NCBI RefSeq assembly: GCF_900129815.1 | Contig: NZ_FQWX01000012.1 | Span: 1-64,000 of the forward strand | Direction of reading: 5' to 3' | Origin: Asaccharospora irregularis DSM 2635 | Lineage (GTDB): Bacteria; Bacillota; Clostridia; Peptostreptococcales; Peptostreptococcaceae | Length of the DNA stretch: 64,000 nucleotides | In this document: positions 34,098 through 42,796 of the stretch, piece after piece | Numbering within the stretch: position 1 is the first letter of the stretch | How the letters are laid out: every line of letters begins with the position of its first letter | Notes under the pieces: model-generated | Databases searched by the model: none | What the model was told of the DNA's origin: nothing | Seen by the model: only the letters and a program-made list of their open reading frames with translations | Made by a program: the position numbers and the translations under genes

Positions 34098-35363
34098 ATG
34101 ACAAATAATTTATCAATGCAAGAATTGCTTGATCAAGAAGAACAAGCACTTAGTAAGATAAAAGTTGGAGAGATAATAACGGGAAAAGTAATAAAAATAA
34201 CATCTGATGAAGTTATATTAGGGTTAGATTACGGCTTTGATGGTTCTATATCTATAGACGAATTAAATATAGAAAAAGGTAAATACGCTGATGAAGTATA
34301 TAAAATAGGTGATGAAATAACAGGAGTTATAACAAAGGTTTATCAAAAAGATGGAGTAATCAAACTATCAAAATTAGCTGCTGATAAGGCTAATGATTTC
34401 GTAGAGATAGAAAAAGCATTTGAAGAGCATAGAATAATAACTGTTAATGTGGAGAGAAGTATAGAAAAAGGGTTATTCGCTAACTACAAAACTCACACAT
34501 TCTTTATACCTATATCACATATAGATACTAAATTTGTTAAAAATACAAATGAGTACATAGGTAGAAACCTAGAGGTATATATAATAGAATTAAACCAAAG
34601 TAAAAATAAATTTGTAGCATCACATAGAGATGTTTTACAGGAGCGTTTAGATAAGGAAAGAGAAGAGAGAAGAGCGCGTATAAAAGCGGAAAAGGAAGCT
34701 GAAAGAGCACGTATAAAAGCTGATAGAGAAGCAGAGAGAGCCCGCATAAAGGCAGAGAAGGAAGAATTATTTGACTCTTTAGAAGTAGGTCAAAAAAGAG
34801 AAGGTAAGGTTACAAAAATAATGACTTACGGAGCTTTTGTTGACATTGGAGGACTAGAAGGATTGGCTCATATAAACAACTTATCTTGGAAAAGAGTAGA
34901 ATCTGTAGAAGATGTGCTACAAGAAGGTCAGGATGTAGAGGTATATGTTTTAGATGTGGACAGGGAAACTAGAAGAATAGCCTTAGCATTAAAAGACATA
35001 AATAATGACCCTTGGAATCTAATATCAAAGGAGCTAGAAGAAGGGGATATTATAACTGGTAAAGTAGTTAGAATAATAGAAAAAGGTGCATTTGTTGAGA
35101 TAAGAGAAGGTGTAGATGCATACTTACCTATATCTGAACTAAGTGATGATAGAGTTGTAAAAGTTACTAATGTAGTTAATGTTGATGATGAGATTAAGGT
35201 AAAAGTTCTTAATTTCAAGCCAAAGGACAAGAGAATGTTAGTATCTATAAAAGAAGCAAATAGAGAGCCAGAGGAAGATATATCAGAGTATATGGAAGTA
35301 GAGGAATCTTTAGGAACTTTAGGAGACTTACTTAAAGATAAGTTTAAAGACTTAGAGTTATAA
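34098..35363 (+). CDS. S1-domain RNA-binding protein (RpsA-like)
   Basis: 421 aa with four S1 domains: VGEIITGKVIKITSDEVILGLDYGFDGSI (about 22), a second near 110, VGQKREGKVTKIMTYGAFVDIGGLEGLAH (about 230) and EGDIITGKVVRIIEKGAFVEIREGVDAYLP (about 315). Between domains 2 and 3 is a highly charged helix in which ARIKA recurs three times at 11-residue intervals (about residues 193-225). Firmicute S1 homologues of this type bind mRNA but often are not stable 30S subunits. SD AGGAGAAAGG precedes ATG 34098. Monocistronic. Confidence 0.92.
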   Translation: MTNNLSMQELLDQEEQALSKIKVGEIITGKVIKITSDEVILGLDYGFDGSISIDELNIEKGKYADEVYKIGDEITGVITKVYQKDGVIKLSKLAADKANDFVEIEKAFEEHRIITVNVERSIEKGLFANYKTHTFFIPISHIDTKFVKNTNEYIGRNLEVYIIELNQSKNKFVASHRDVLQERLDKEREERRARIKAEKEAERARIKADREAERARIKAEKEELFDSLEVGQKREGKVTKIMTYGAFVDIGGLEGLAHINNLSWKRVESVEDVLQEGQDVEVYVLDVDRETRRIALALKDINNDPWNLISKELEEGDIITGKVVRIIEKGAFVEIREGVDAYLPISELSDDRVVKVTNVVNVDDEIKVKVLNFKPKDKRMLVSIKEANREPEEDISEYMEVEESLGTLGDLLKDKFKDLEL

Positions 35364-35377
35364 TAATTATTAAAACT

Positions 35378-35409
35378 AGCCATATTTGCATAATGCAGTA
35401 TGGCTTTTT
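35378..35409 (+). terminator. terminator of the S1-like gene
   Basis: AGCCATA pairs with TATGGCT and runs into TTTTT. Confidence 0.8.
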
Positions 35410-35516
35410 AATATACGGGTCATTATAGTGTATAAAGACCTTGTTTGTAACATATAATCCAAGAATATATATACAATATATAGTGTGGAAAAATTGCAAG
35501 ATAGGAGAAAATAGAA

Positions 35517-36233
35517 ATGAAAGCTATATTAGATGTACATTGTCATACTATTGTAAGTGGTCATGCTTACAGCACATTAGAGGAAAATATAAAAGGAGCT
35601 AAAAAAAATGGTATTAAGTATCTAGGAATATCAGACCATGCACCTAATATGCCTGGAGGACCTCATCCATTTTACTTTCAAAATATGCATGTAATACCAA
35701 GAAGGGTAGATGGTGTAGCAATACTTAGAGGAATAGAGGCAAATATAATAGATTACAATGGAAGTATAGATGTAGACCAAGAAATATTGGGTCGATTAGA
35801 TTATGTAATTGCGAGTCTTCATAGACCTTGTATAGAACCAGGTACAAAAGAAGAAAATACAAATGCAATACTGAAAGTTATGGATGAACCTAAGGTAAAG
35901 ATAATTGGTCATCTAGATGATAGTGGATTTCCTGTAGACTATGAGCCTATAATAAAGAAAGCAAAGGAGCGCAATGTTCTTTTAGAAATTAATAATTCAT
36001 CTTTGAATACAGGTTCTTATAGAACTGGTGTAAAGGATAACTTAAAGGTGTTACTTGAGTATTGTAAAAAGTATGATGCAAAAGTCATATTAGGAAGTGA
36101 TTCACATATATCTTATACAATAGGTAAGTTTGACAATTGTAAAGGAGTATTAGAAGAAGTAGAATTTCCAGATAAATTAATTATAAATTATTACGAAGAT
36201 GAGATTGTGGATTTCTTTGGAATAAATTTTTAA
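35517..36233 (+). CDS. PHP-domain phosphatase (YcdX family)
   Basis: 238 aa. Metal-dependent hydrolase of the PHP superfamily. Metal-binding motifs: DVHCHTIVSGHAYST (residues 5-19), GISDHAPNMPGGPHP, GIEANI, ASLHRP, GHLDDSGF and GSDSHISYTIG, the full YcdX set. Members hydrolyse phosphate monoesters with three zinc or manganese ions; the natural substrate is not known. SD AGGAGAAA precedes ATG 35517. The following thioesterase gene starts 46 nt downstream. Confidence 0.92.
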   Translation: MKAILDVHCHTIVSGHAYSTLEENIKGAKKNGIKYLGISDHAPNMPGGPHPFYFQNMHVIPRRVDGVAILRGIEANIIDYNGSIDVDQEILGRLDYVIASLHRPCIEPGTKEENTNAILKVMDEPKVKIIGHLDDSGFPVDYEPIIKKAKERNVLLEINNSSLNTGSYRTGVKDNLKVLLEYCKKYDAKVILGSDSHISYTIGKFDNCKGVLEEVEFPDKLIINYYEDEIVDFFGINF

Positions 36234-36279
36234 TCTAAATGATATACAGTGGATTATAATTCGGTGGGGAGGAACTATT

Positions 36280-36780
36280 TTGAAGCATAAGGTACTAAAG
36301 AAACAAAACGTTGGCAGAAGGTGTATTGTTTGTGGAACAGACAATGATTTAGGATTAAAAACATCTTTTTATGAACTTGAAAATGGTGAACTCTTAGCTG
36401 TTTGCAATACTAAAGACTGGCATCAAAGCTATCCAGGTAGAGTTCATGGAGGAATTTCTGCTGCTCTTCTTGATGAGACTATAGGAAGGGCTATTAGCAT
36501 TAATGATGAAACTATATGGGGAGTGACTGTGTCACTAGAGATAAAATATAAAAAACCAGTTCCAACAGACCAACAAATAAAAATAGTGGGTAGGATAACA
36601 AAAGAAAATAGAAAATTATTTGAAGGAAGTGGAGAAATAATTTTAGAAAATGGTGATATAGCAGCTACAGCCACAGGAAAATACATGAAGATGCCTATTA
36701 GCCAGATAACAGATGAAGAGTTAGAAGGCGATGAGTGGATAAATACAGAAGACGAGTTACCAGATTATATAGAATTTTAA
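36280..36780 (+). CDS. hotdog-fold acyl-CoA thioesterase (PaaI-like)
   Basis: 166 aa. RRCIVCGTDNDLGLKTSFYELENGELLAVC, then the hotdog core with GRVHGGISAALLDETIGRAI, where the HGG..DE helix holds the catalytic region, and VTVSLEIKYKKPVPTDQQIKIVGRITKENRKLFEGSGEI. Cleaves a thioester whose acyl group is unknown. The start is TTG 36280, with SD GGGGAGGA (36267-36274) at normal distance; no ATG is better placed. The Cys-x2-Cys near the N-terminus is shared by a clostridial subgroup. Confidence 0.85.
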   Translation: MKHKVLKKQNVGRRCIVCGTDNDLGLKTSFYELENGELLAVCNTKDWHQSYPGRVHGGISAALLDETIGRAISINDETIWGVTVSLEIKYKKPVPTDQQIKIVGRITKENRKLFEGSGEIILENGDIAATATGKYMKMPISQITDEELEGDEWINTEDELPDYIEF

Positions 36781-36936
36781 TATTAAAAAATAGAGTTTTA
36801 ACTAAAATATATATCTATACTAGAAATTTGTATTATTGTCTTGTATATTTGATTAAAAGTTATATGGTATTTTAAAATTTTTAAAAAAATATACTAAACA
36901 ATCAAAAAAAATGTTAGAATTATACAATAAATGTAA

Positions 36937-36978
36937 TATTATGTAATAATGTCTTTTAAAAGACATTATTACATAATA
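36937..36978. repeat. 42-bp perfect palindrome, no loop
   Basis: TATTATGTAATAATGTCTTT plus T (36937-36957) is the exact reverse complement of 36958-36978. There is no T run after it, and it lies 30 nt before the start of the broken EAL gene. A 21-bp perfect stem could be a hairpin in the mRNA leader, a cruciform or a dyad operator. Confidence 0.9.
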
Positions 36979-37007
36979 GTAACAACTTAAAATTAAGGAA
37001 TGATTAT

Positions 37008-38656
37008 ATGAGGATATTTAAACAGAAAATAGTTGCTACGGTATGTATAATATTTTTTTAAAGTACAAATACTGCTATGGCTAAAGTTAATAGTGCCTCG
37101 AAGACCACAGAGGATACACTTAAAGTAGGTTTTTATGAGGTAAATCCGTACTATTTCATAAATGATAGAGGACAGATAGATGGTTATTACAAAGAAGTAT
37201 GGGATTTGATATCAGACGAATTAGATGTAAAATACGAATATGTAATGGCTGATTTTGCAGACTGTATAGATAAACTGGAAAGCGGAGAAATTGACCTTCT
37301 TTTCGGATTGCATAGGACTGATGAGAGGCTTAGAAAGTTAGAGTATACAGATAATTATATCACCGTTGAAATGTATGGACTGTATACCAATAAAAATATT
37401 AATTACGGTGAATTAAAGAAACTAGATGGAGGCAAAATCGCCTTTGTAAAAGATGATATAAATTCAAGGTGGATGAAAGATTTCTTGAAAGAAAAAAGTA
37501 TAAGTATAAATCAAGTCATAACAAACTCTTATGATACATCAGCAGATCTTTTAGAATCAGGTAAGGTTGACGCTATGTGTAGTGTAGCTGGAGACTCCGA
37601 TGTCAAAGGTAAAAATATATATGAATATTCATTAGGCCCAGTGTATATATGTGGGAACAAAAATAGTATGGAATATATAAATAAAATAGATAGATTGCTA
37701 GATCAATATAAAGAAAAAAAAAGAAATCCAATAGATGATATACAAAAAAATATCATCAGGAGGATCATGGTAAAAATAAATACAAAAATAGATATAGGTT
37801 AAGAATACTTTTAAGTATAAGTATTTTACTAATTCTAGTTATGATAACTATTGTACTAAATAAACTAACTCCACTTATAATAAAAAAGAGAACACAAAAT
37901 ATAATAAAAAATAGAATGAAGAATAATGAATACCTATTATATTACCAGCCTATAATTGATCCTAAAAAAAATAGTATAATGGGGTTTGAAGCATTATTAA
38001 GATTAAACGATTCTAAAGAAGGGATACTACCTCCAAATAAATTCATAAAAGAAATAGAAGATAATGATATGATTTTTGATGTATCTTTATGGATATTAAA
38101 AAATGCAATAAACGACTATAAAATAATAAGAGAGTATAAAAATGTAATTAATAAAGATTTTTATATATCTATAAACGTTTCTTTAAATGAGATTGAAAAT
38201 GAAAAGTTTATAAAAAAAGTAAAGGAAATTAAGCAAGAAAGTGGAATAGGTAGAAACAAGATTTGCCTAGAGATAGTAGAAAAAATAAGGATAAATGATT
38301 TGTTTAAAATGCAACAGTCAATAAAATCTCTAAAAGAAAGTGGAATAATGATAGCTATAGATGATTTTGGTGTTGAGTATTCAAATCTAGATATATTAGA
38401 AAAATTAGACTGTGATATGATAAAATTAGATAAATATTTTATAGATGATATAGAAAGGTCAATGCTTAGAAAAGAGATACTGGACTTTTTATCTAATATT
38501 TCTATTGCTACAAATAAGACAATAGTAGTTGAGGGTGTAGAAAGTGATGATCAAAAACAAATTATACAGGATAATAAAAACACCAGATTCTATATTCAAG
38601 GATATTATTACTCAAAACCTGTTCCTATTGAAGAAGTAAAAAATATTAAACTATAA
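37008..38656 (+). pseudogene. broken SBP_bac_3-TM-EAL membrane phosphodiesterase
   Basis: Three pieces of one gene. ATG 37008 (SD AAGGAATG) starts a signal peptide MRIFKQKIVATVCIIFF that ends at TAA 37059-37061; the same frame continues STNTAMAKVNS into a family-3 solute-binding domain (to about 37780; LKVGFYEVNPYYFINDRGQIDGYYKEVWDLI). Near 37740-37800, an A-rich stretch, the frame shifts by one and resumes as NRYRLRILLSISILLILVMITIV, a membrane segment, then an EAL domain: YYQPIIDPKKNSIMGFEALLRLND (EALLR), ISINVSLNE, CLEIVE, MIAIDDFGVEYSN, IKLDKYFID, VVEGVE. The catalytic EAL residues look intact. The intact form would sense a ligand outside and cleave c-di-GMP inside. Two separate lesions argue for real decay. 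Confidence 0.82.
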
Positions 38657-38672
38657 AAATATAAGATATTAT

Positions 38673-38719
38673 AAAAATAGTGGGAGAATAGCAATTTTGG
38701 CTAATCTACCACTATTTTT
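38673..38719. terminator. bidirectional terminator between EAL remnant and merR-like gene
   Basis: AAAAATAGTGG (38673-38683) pairs with CCACTATTTTT (38709-38719); T runs on both strands. Confidence 0.85.
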
Positions 38720-38736
38720 AGTTTATAATATGGGTA

Positions 38737-39579
38737 TTAAACAAAGTATAATTCGCTTAACAGTTTAACAGGAATTTGAACCTGGGTAACGTACTCATCT
38801 TCTAAAGCTGTTTCGTATATATCTATCTTATAAATTTCAACGGGATCCCCAAGTATTGTATAGTTATTAGCGGTTATAAACTTATGTAGCATGGGAAGTA
38901 TTTGGGAAGATTTTTTATAGTCACCTTTATATGTATAAGTGACATAATAACCTTCTTCTAAAACAAAATTATAATTGGTAGCATCATCATCAAGTAAACA
39001 AAAGATATATTTAAAATTATTAAATATTCCTTTTGATATACTCTTAGAATCAAATACAGCACCAAAGTTACTATTTCCTAAGAGATAAAATTTATCATCG
39101 AACTTTTCATTTAATCTCTGTATAAGAAAATCTACATTTTCATCAAAAGTGACATTAGTGTTTATAGTGAGTGCTTTTCTTTTAGGCATATACAAGAGTT
39201 CTATTCTATTGAAGTTAGTATGATTTATAGTATTATCTATAGATGATAATCTTTTTTTTAATGATTCCTTGTGACTAGCTAATTCATTTAATTTTTCATC
39301 TATAAGTGAAATTTCTTCTTGAAGCATATTTTTAGTACTATTAATATTCCTATTCTGCAAGTATTCTTTTATTCTTTGCATAGAAAAATCAAGGCTTCTA
39401 AGCTCTCTTATGAGATTGAGGTTGCAGATATCTTTAATAGTGTACATCCTATAAGAATTGGTGTCACGGTCAGGATTTAACAGACCTAATTTTTCATAGT
39501 ATTTTATAGAATCTCTACCTATTTTATATATTTTTGAAAGCTCACCTGTTTTATAGTATTTTCTTTTTATAATAGCCAC
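38737..39579 (-). CDS. MerR-family regulator with C-terminal effector-binding domain
   Basis: 280 aa. Winged helix at residues 8-75 (YYKTGELSKIYKIGRDSIKYYEKLGLLNPDRDTNSYRMYTIKDICNLNLI), a dimerising coiled coil (about 85-125), then a GyrI-like effector domain as in BmrR-type multidrug sensors. The GTG at 39579 overlaps the SD AGGAGG (39584-39579), so it cannot be a normal start; the codons at usable distance are ATT 39573 and ATA 39570. It is divergent from a MATE exporter gene with a MerR-type promoter between, so it probably activates that exporter when it binds a drug. Confidence 0.88.
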   Translation of the reverse strand: MAIIKRKYYKTGELSKIYKIGRDSIKYYEKLGLLNPDRDTNSYRMYTIKDICNLNLIRELRSLDFSMQRIKEYLQNRNINSTKNMLQEEISLIDEKLNELASHKESLKKRLSSIDNTINHTNFNRIELLYMPKRKALTINTNVTFDENVDFLIQRLNEKFDDKFYLLGNSNFGAVFDSKSISKGIFNNFKYIFCLLDDDATNYNFVLEEGYYVTYTYKGDYKKSSQILPMLHKFITANNYTILGDPVEIYKIDIYETALEDEYVTQVQIPVKLLSELYFV

Positions 39580-39598
39580 CTCCTAAAATTAAAAAAAC

Positions 39599-39629
39599 TT
39601 GACTTGAGTATTATACCACAGTTTATAGT
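39599..39629 (+). promoter_or_regulatory. MerR-type promoter of the MATE gene (19-bp spacer)
   Basis: TTGACT (39599-39604) and TATAGT (39624-39629) are 19 bp apart, not 17. A lengthened spacer that needs DNA untwisting by the activator is the hallmark of MerR-controlled promoters. It lies between the divergent regulator and exporter genes. Confidence 0.82.
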
Positions 39630-39654
39630 TTTCTAGGAAGAAGGAGGGATTTAT

Positions 39655-41001
39655 ATGGAATCAATAAAGGATTTAAAATCACAATTTAAAAAATATGTAA
39701 TACCTTCGGTATCAGCTATGTGGGTATTCTCTTTATATTCAATGGTAGATGGAATATTTGTAAGCAAAGGAGTAGGAAGTGAGGCGTTGGCGGCTGTAAA
39801 TATATCAACACCTTACATAAATACTATATTTGCTTTATCTATACTGTTTTCAACAGGAGCAACAACCGTGGTATCTATGACACTAGGTAGAGGCGATGAC
39901 AAAAAAGCAAGTGAGTACTTTACACTAAATACAATTGTTCTAGTAATTTTATCTGCTATTATACTTGTGCTTAGCTTGTCTAATTTAGATAGAATAGCAG
40001 TATTTTTGGGGGCAACTACATCGACACTTGAATATGTGAAAGGTTATTTAGGAAATATAATCTTGTTTGTAGGGTTTTATATAGTATCGTATTCGTTGGA
40101 AGTTCTTATTAAAAGTGATGGATATCCTCACCTTTCAACAATAGGTGTTGTTATATCGGCAATAACTAATATAGTACTGGACTATGTATTTGTACTTAAA
40201 TTAAACTGGGGAGTTGAGGGAGCAGCGATTGCAACCGGATTTGCAAGAGTGTTCTCTTTTTCATTTTTCTTTATACACTTCCTAAGAAGAAAAGGCAAAC
40301 TAAGATTCACTAAGTTTAAGTTTGATTTTGACATTATAAAAAGAATAGTGTCAATAGGTATACCTGATTGTGTAACAGAGGCTAGTATGGCGGTAGTAGT
40401 ATTATTATTCAATCAAAGTATACTAAGATTTATTGGAGAGGATGCACTTGTAAGTTATAGTGTTATTTGCTATGTAAATACATTGATTTTAAGTACAATG
40501 ATAGGTATTTCTCAAGGTATGCAACCAATTTGTAGCTATTATTATGGCAAAAAAGACAGGGAAGCTGTGCTTAATATCTTAGATATGGGATTAAAAGTCG
40601 TAAAGGTAGCATCTGTAGCATCATTTTTAATAGTTGTTATTTTTACTAATCAGATAGTATCAATGTTTATTGATAAAATAGATGAAAATATGTTCAATTA
40701 TACTGTAACGACTTTAAGAGTATTTTCATTTGCATTTTTAATAATGGGATACAATGTAATTACCTCTGGATTTTGTACTGCGATAGGAAGACCTATGTTA
40801 GCGGGGGTAGTTTCTATAGGAAGAGGAGTTGTTGTAATAACAATTAGCTTAGTAGTAATGCTGTTTTTATTTGGAGGCAAGGGTATATGGATAGCGACTG
40901 TGGTATCTGAGGTTGTAGTTCTTGTTATGGCTAGAATGATAATGAGAAGTTGTAGAGATGAAATTGAAGAAAGTAAGTATGCTGATGTTAGAATAGCTTA
41001 A
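39655..41001 (+). CDS. MATE-family multidrug efflux transporter
   Basis: 448 aa with 12 hydrophobic segments in two halves, the MATE fold. YVIPSVSAMWVFSLYSMVDGIFVSKGVGSEALAAVNISTP is the typical first pair of helices with the DGIFV..G.EALAAVN motif; the second half has GIPDCVTEASMAVVVLLFNQ and GISQGMQPICSYYYGKKD, another family mark. Exports cationic compounds using Na+ or H+. SD AAGGAGGG precedes ATG 39655. Controlled by the neighbouring MerR-type regulator by inference. Confidence 0.93.
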   Translation: MESIKDLKSQFKKYVIPSVSAMWVFSLYSMVDGIFVSKGVGSEALAAVNISTPYINTIFALSILFSTGATTVVSMTLGRGDDKKASEYFTLNTIVLVILSAIILVLSLSNLDRIAVFLGATTSTLEYVKGYLGNIILFVGFYIVSYSLEVLIKSDGYPHLSTIGVVISAITNIVLDYVFVLKLNWGVEGAAIATGFARVFSFSFFFIHFLRRKGKLRFTKFKFDFDIIKRIVSIGIPDCVTEASMAVVVLLFNQSILRFIGEDALVSYSVICYVNTLILSTMIGISQGMQPICSYYYGKKDREAVLNILDMGLKVVKVASVASFLIVVIFTNQIVSMFIDKIDENMFNYTVTTLRVFSFAFLIMGYNVITSGFCTAIGRPMLAGVVSIGRGVVVITISLVVMLFLFGGKGIWIATVVSEVVVLVMARMIMRSCRDEIEESKYADVRIA

Positions 41002-41015
41002 TGTTTAACTATTAA

Positions 41016-41061
41016 AAATAAACTCTAAATAGATTTTAATAAAATCCTTTAGAGTTTATTT
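41016..41061. terminator. bidirectional terminator between MATE and kinase-like genes
   Basis: AAATAAACTCTAAA pairs with TTTAGAGTTTATTT with T runs on both sides. Confidence 0.9.
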
Positions 41062-41077
41062 TTTATATAGAAAAAGA

Positions 41078-42088
41078 TTATAGAAAATAATTACTTTCTA
41101 TCTCATCCAAAAAGCTGTGTTTTAAATAAGACTCTATTTTTTTATATGTAAATTCATTTTGTAAGATTTTTTCTGATTGATTGTACTGAATCCATGCCAT
41201 AGAACACCACGTAATACCTCTTAAACATGTAAGTGGCATATAGGTTTCAAATCTGTCGATTATATTTGATGTGTCGAATCTATCTTTGACTAAATCTATA
41301 TAATCATTTATGAATTTATACATTTTAGTTTTTTCTAGTATTACGTCTGTTTTCCAAAAAGTTGTTGTTGGTGCAAGAAAGTGAGCTAGGTCTTGTGCAG
41401 GCTCCCCAAGCAAGGGTTTTTCCCAATCAATAATATAATTATTTTTTTGTGGACCGTTAATTAAAAAATTTCCGGAGTTTAGTTCAGTATTTATATAATG
41501 ACGGTCTCCATCATAGTCCTTTTCAAATTTAATTTTTTCATTGCAGTAATTTATAAGTCTTTTAATTTGATTTTTAGTTCTAGTATCCCCAAGTGGCGAA
41601 TCTAAGTATACTTTTGCCATATTCTCACATTCATCTACCATTGCATATAAAAGATTTTTAGGTGAAATTAGAGTGGTATCACTAGATACTTTTGTACTAT
41701 GTATATCTGATAGACACTCGGCTGCTATTTTTAAATCCGTTAAATAATTTAGAGGTTTTCCTTCTAAAAACTCCATAACGAGAACCCCAAAAGGAAAATC
41801 TTTTTTAGTGCCATCCACATAATAAACCTGAGGAGTTCTGCCACTAGAAAATAATTCTTTAAGAGCATTGTACTCATAATCTATCTGGTTATCTAAATGC
41901 ATCTGGCTACCTGTGTTTACTCTAAGAAGTAATTTTTGGCCACTGGATGGATGGATGAATAGATAGTTGACATTGTATTCACCCTGGGCTAGTAATTTGA
42001 ATTCTAGGTCGTACTCAAGTGGTATTTTTAGAGCATTTCTAAATTTAGATGTTTTTGCATATCTATTTAAGTATTCTAGTTTATCCAT
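41078..42088 (-). CDS. APH/choline-kinase-like phosphotransferase
   Basis: 336 aa. Kinase-like fold: N-lobe KLLLRVNTGSQMHLDNQIDYEYNALKEL with the ATP-site Lys/Arg region, hinge GVLVMEFLEGKPL, and IIDWEKPLLGEPAQDLAHFLAP with the metal-binding Asp. The usual catalytic HxDxxxxN reads INTELNSGN here: His and the catalytic Asp are replaced by Asn and Glu. It may therefore be an atypical kinase or inactive. SD GGGGG precedes ATG 42088. It is the last gene in a minus-strand run with two glycosyltransferases. Confidence 0.75.
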   Translation of the reverse strand: MDKLEYLNRYAKTSKFRNALKIPLEYDLEFKLLAQGEYNVNYLFIHPSSGQKLLLRVNTGSQMHLDNQIDYEYNALKELFSSGRTPQVYYVDGTKKDFPFGVLVMEFLEGKPLNYLTDLKIAAECLSDIHSTKVSSDTTLISPKNLLYAMVDECENMAKVYLDSPLGDTRTKNQIKRLINYCNEKIKFEKDYDGDRHYINTELNSGNFLINGPQKNNYIIDWEKPLLGEPAQDLAHFLAPTTTFWKTDVILEKTKMYKFINDYIDLVKDRFDTSNIIDRFETYMPLTCLRGITWCSMAWIQYNQSEKILQNEFTYKKIESYLKHSFLDEIESNYFL

Positions 42089-42134
42089 TGTAAATAACCC
42101 CCTAGTATATAGTTACTTTTAAGTATATTAACTA

Positions 42135-42791
42135 TTATTTATTTTTTAAAAAATTAATTGTGTTTATACAATCTACAGTTTTTCTATTTTGTATATCTTT
42201 TTTTAATATACTTAGGTCCTGTTCATCGTCTATGTCTAAACAAGTATCTACAAGTTCGTATGAAAGACCTAATCTTTTAAACTGTCCTATAGTATTTGAT
42301 AAAACATCACCACTACCATAAGTTTGATTTTCAAAAATCCCCCTATGAACTTTTTTCATTCCAATTAAATAGTAGCCTTTGTCATATGTAGGGCCTATGA
42401 CTACATCCTTATTATTTAAATAATAAAAGGCATTTAGTAGTGTTACTGATTTTATTTGAGGAACATCAGTGCCTATAAGTACACATGATTCATAATTTTT
42501 ATCAAGTACATATGAAATAGCATTTGCCATTTTTTCACCTAAATCGGAGCCCTCCTGAGGAATATAGGTATTATTTTCTCCAAGCAAATTTACTAGAATA
42601 TGCTTGTCTGATTTAGGAGTATAAAAAATAAGAATATCTTTTTTAGTTTTTTTACATACATTAAAAATATCTTTCAAAAAATTACTGTGTATTAAAGCAC
42701 AGTCTTTTGGAGATAGACACGTCTGTAGACGAGTTTTCGTTTTACCTGGGATAGGTACTCTTGTGAAAATTATAATTGCTTCTTTTTTCAT
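42135..42791 (-). CDS. TIGR04282-type (DUF2064) glycosyltransferase
   Basis: 218 aa. MKKEAIIIFTRVPIPGKTKTRLQTCLSPKDCALIHSNFLKD is the family start (PxPGxxKTRL), followed by LIGTDVPQIKSVTLLNAFYYL and DVVIGPTYDKGYYLIGMKK. The family is annotated with arsenosugar biosynthesis because it travels with the TIGR04283 enzyme that is next door; biochemical proof is limited. Start ATG 42791 with SD AAGGTGA; a GTG at 42800 is in frame but lies within that SD. The stop of the upstream gene (42797) overlaps the SD, so the two are coupled. Confidence 0.87.
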   Translation of the reverse strand: MKKEAIIIFTRVPIPGKTKTRLQTCLSPKDCALIHSNFLKDIFNVCKKTKKDILIFYTPKSDKHILVNLLGENNTYIPQEGSDLGEKMANAISYVLDKNYESCVLIGTDVPQIKSVTLLNAFYYLNNKDVVIGPTYDKGYYLIGMKKVHRGIFENQTYGSGDVLSNTIGQFKRLGLSYELVDTCLDIDDEQDLSILKKDIQNRKTVDCINTINFLKNK

Positions 42792-42796
42792 ATAAA

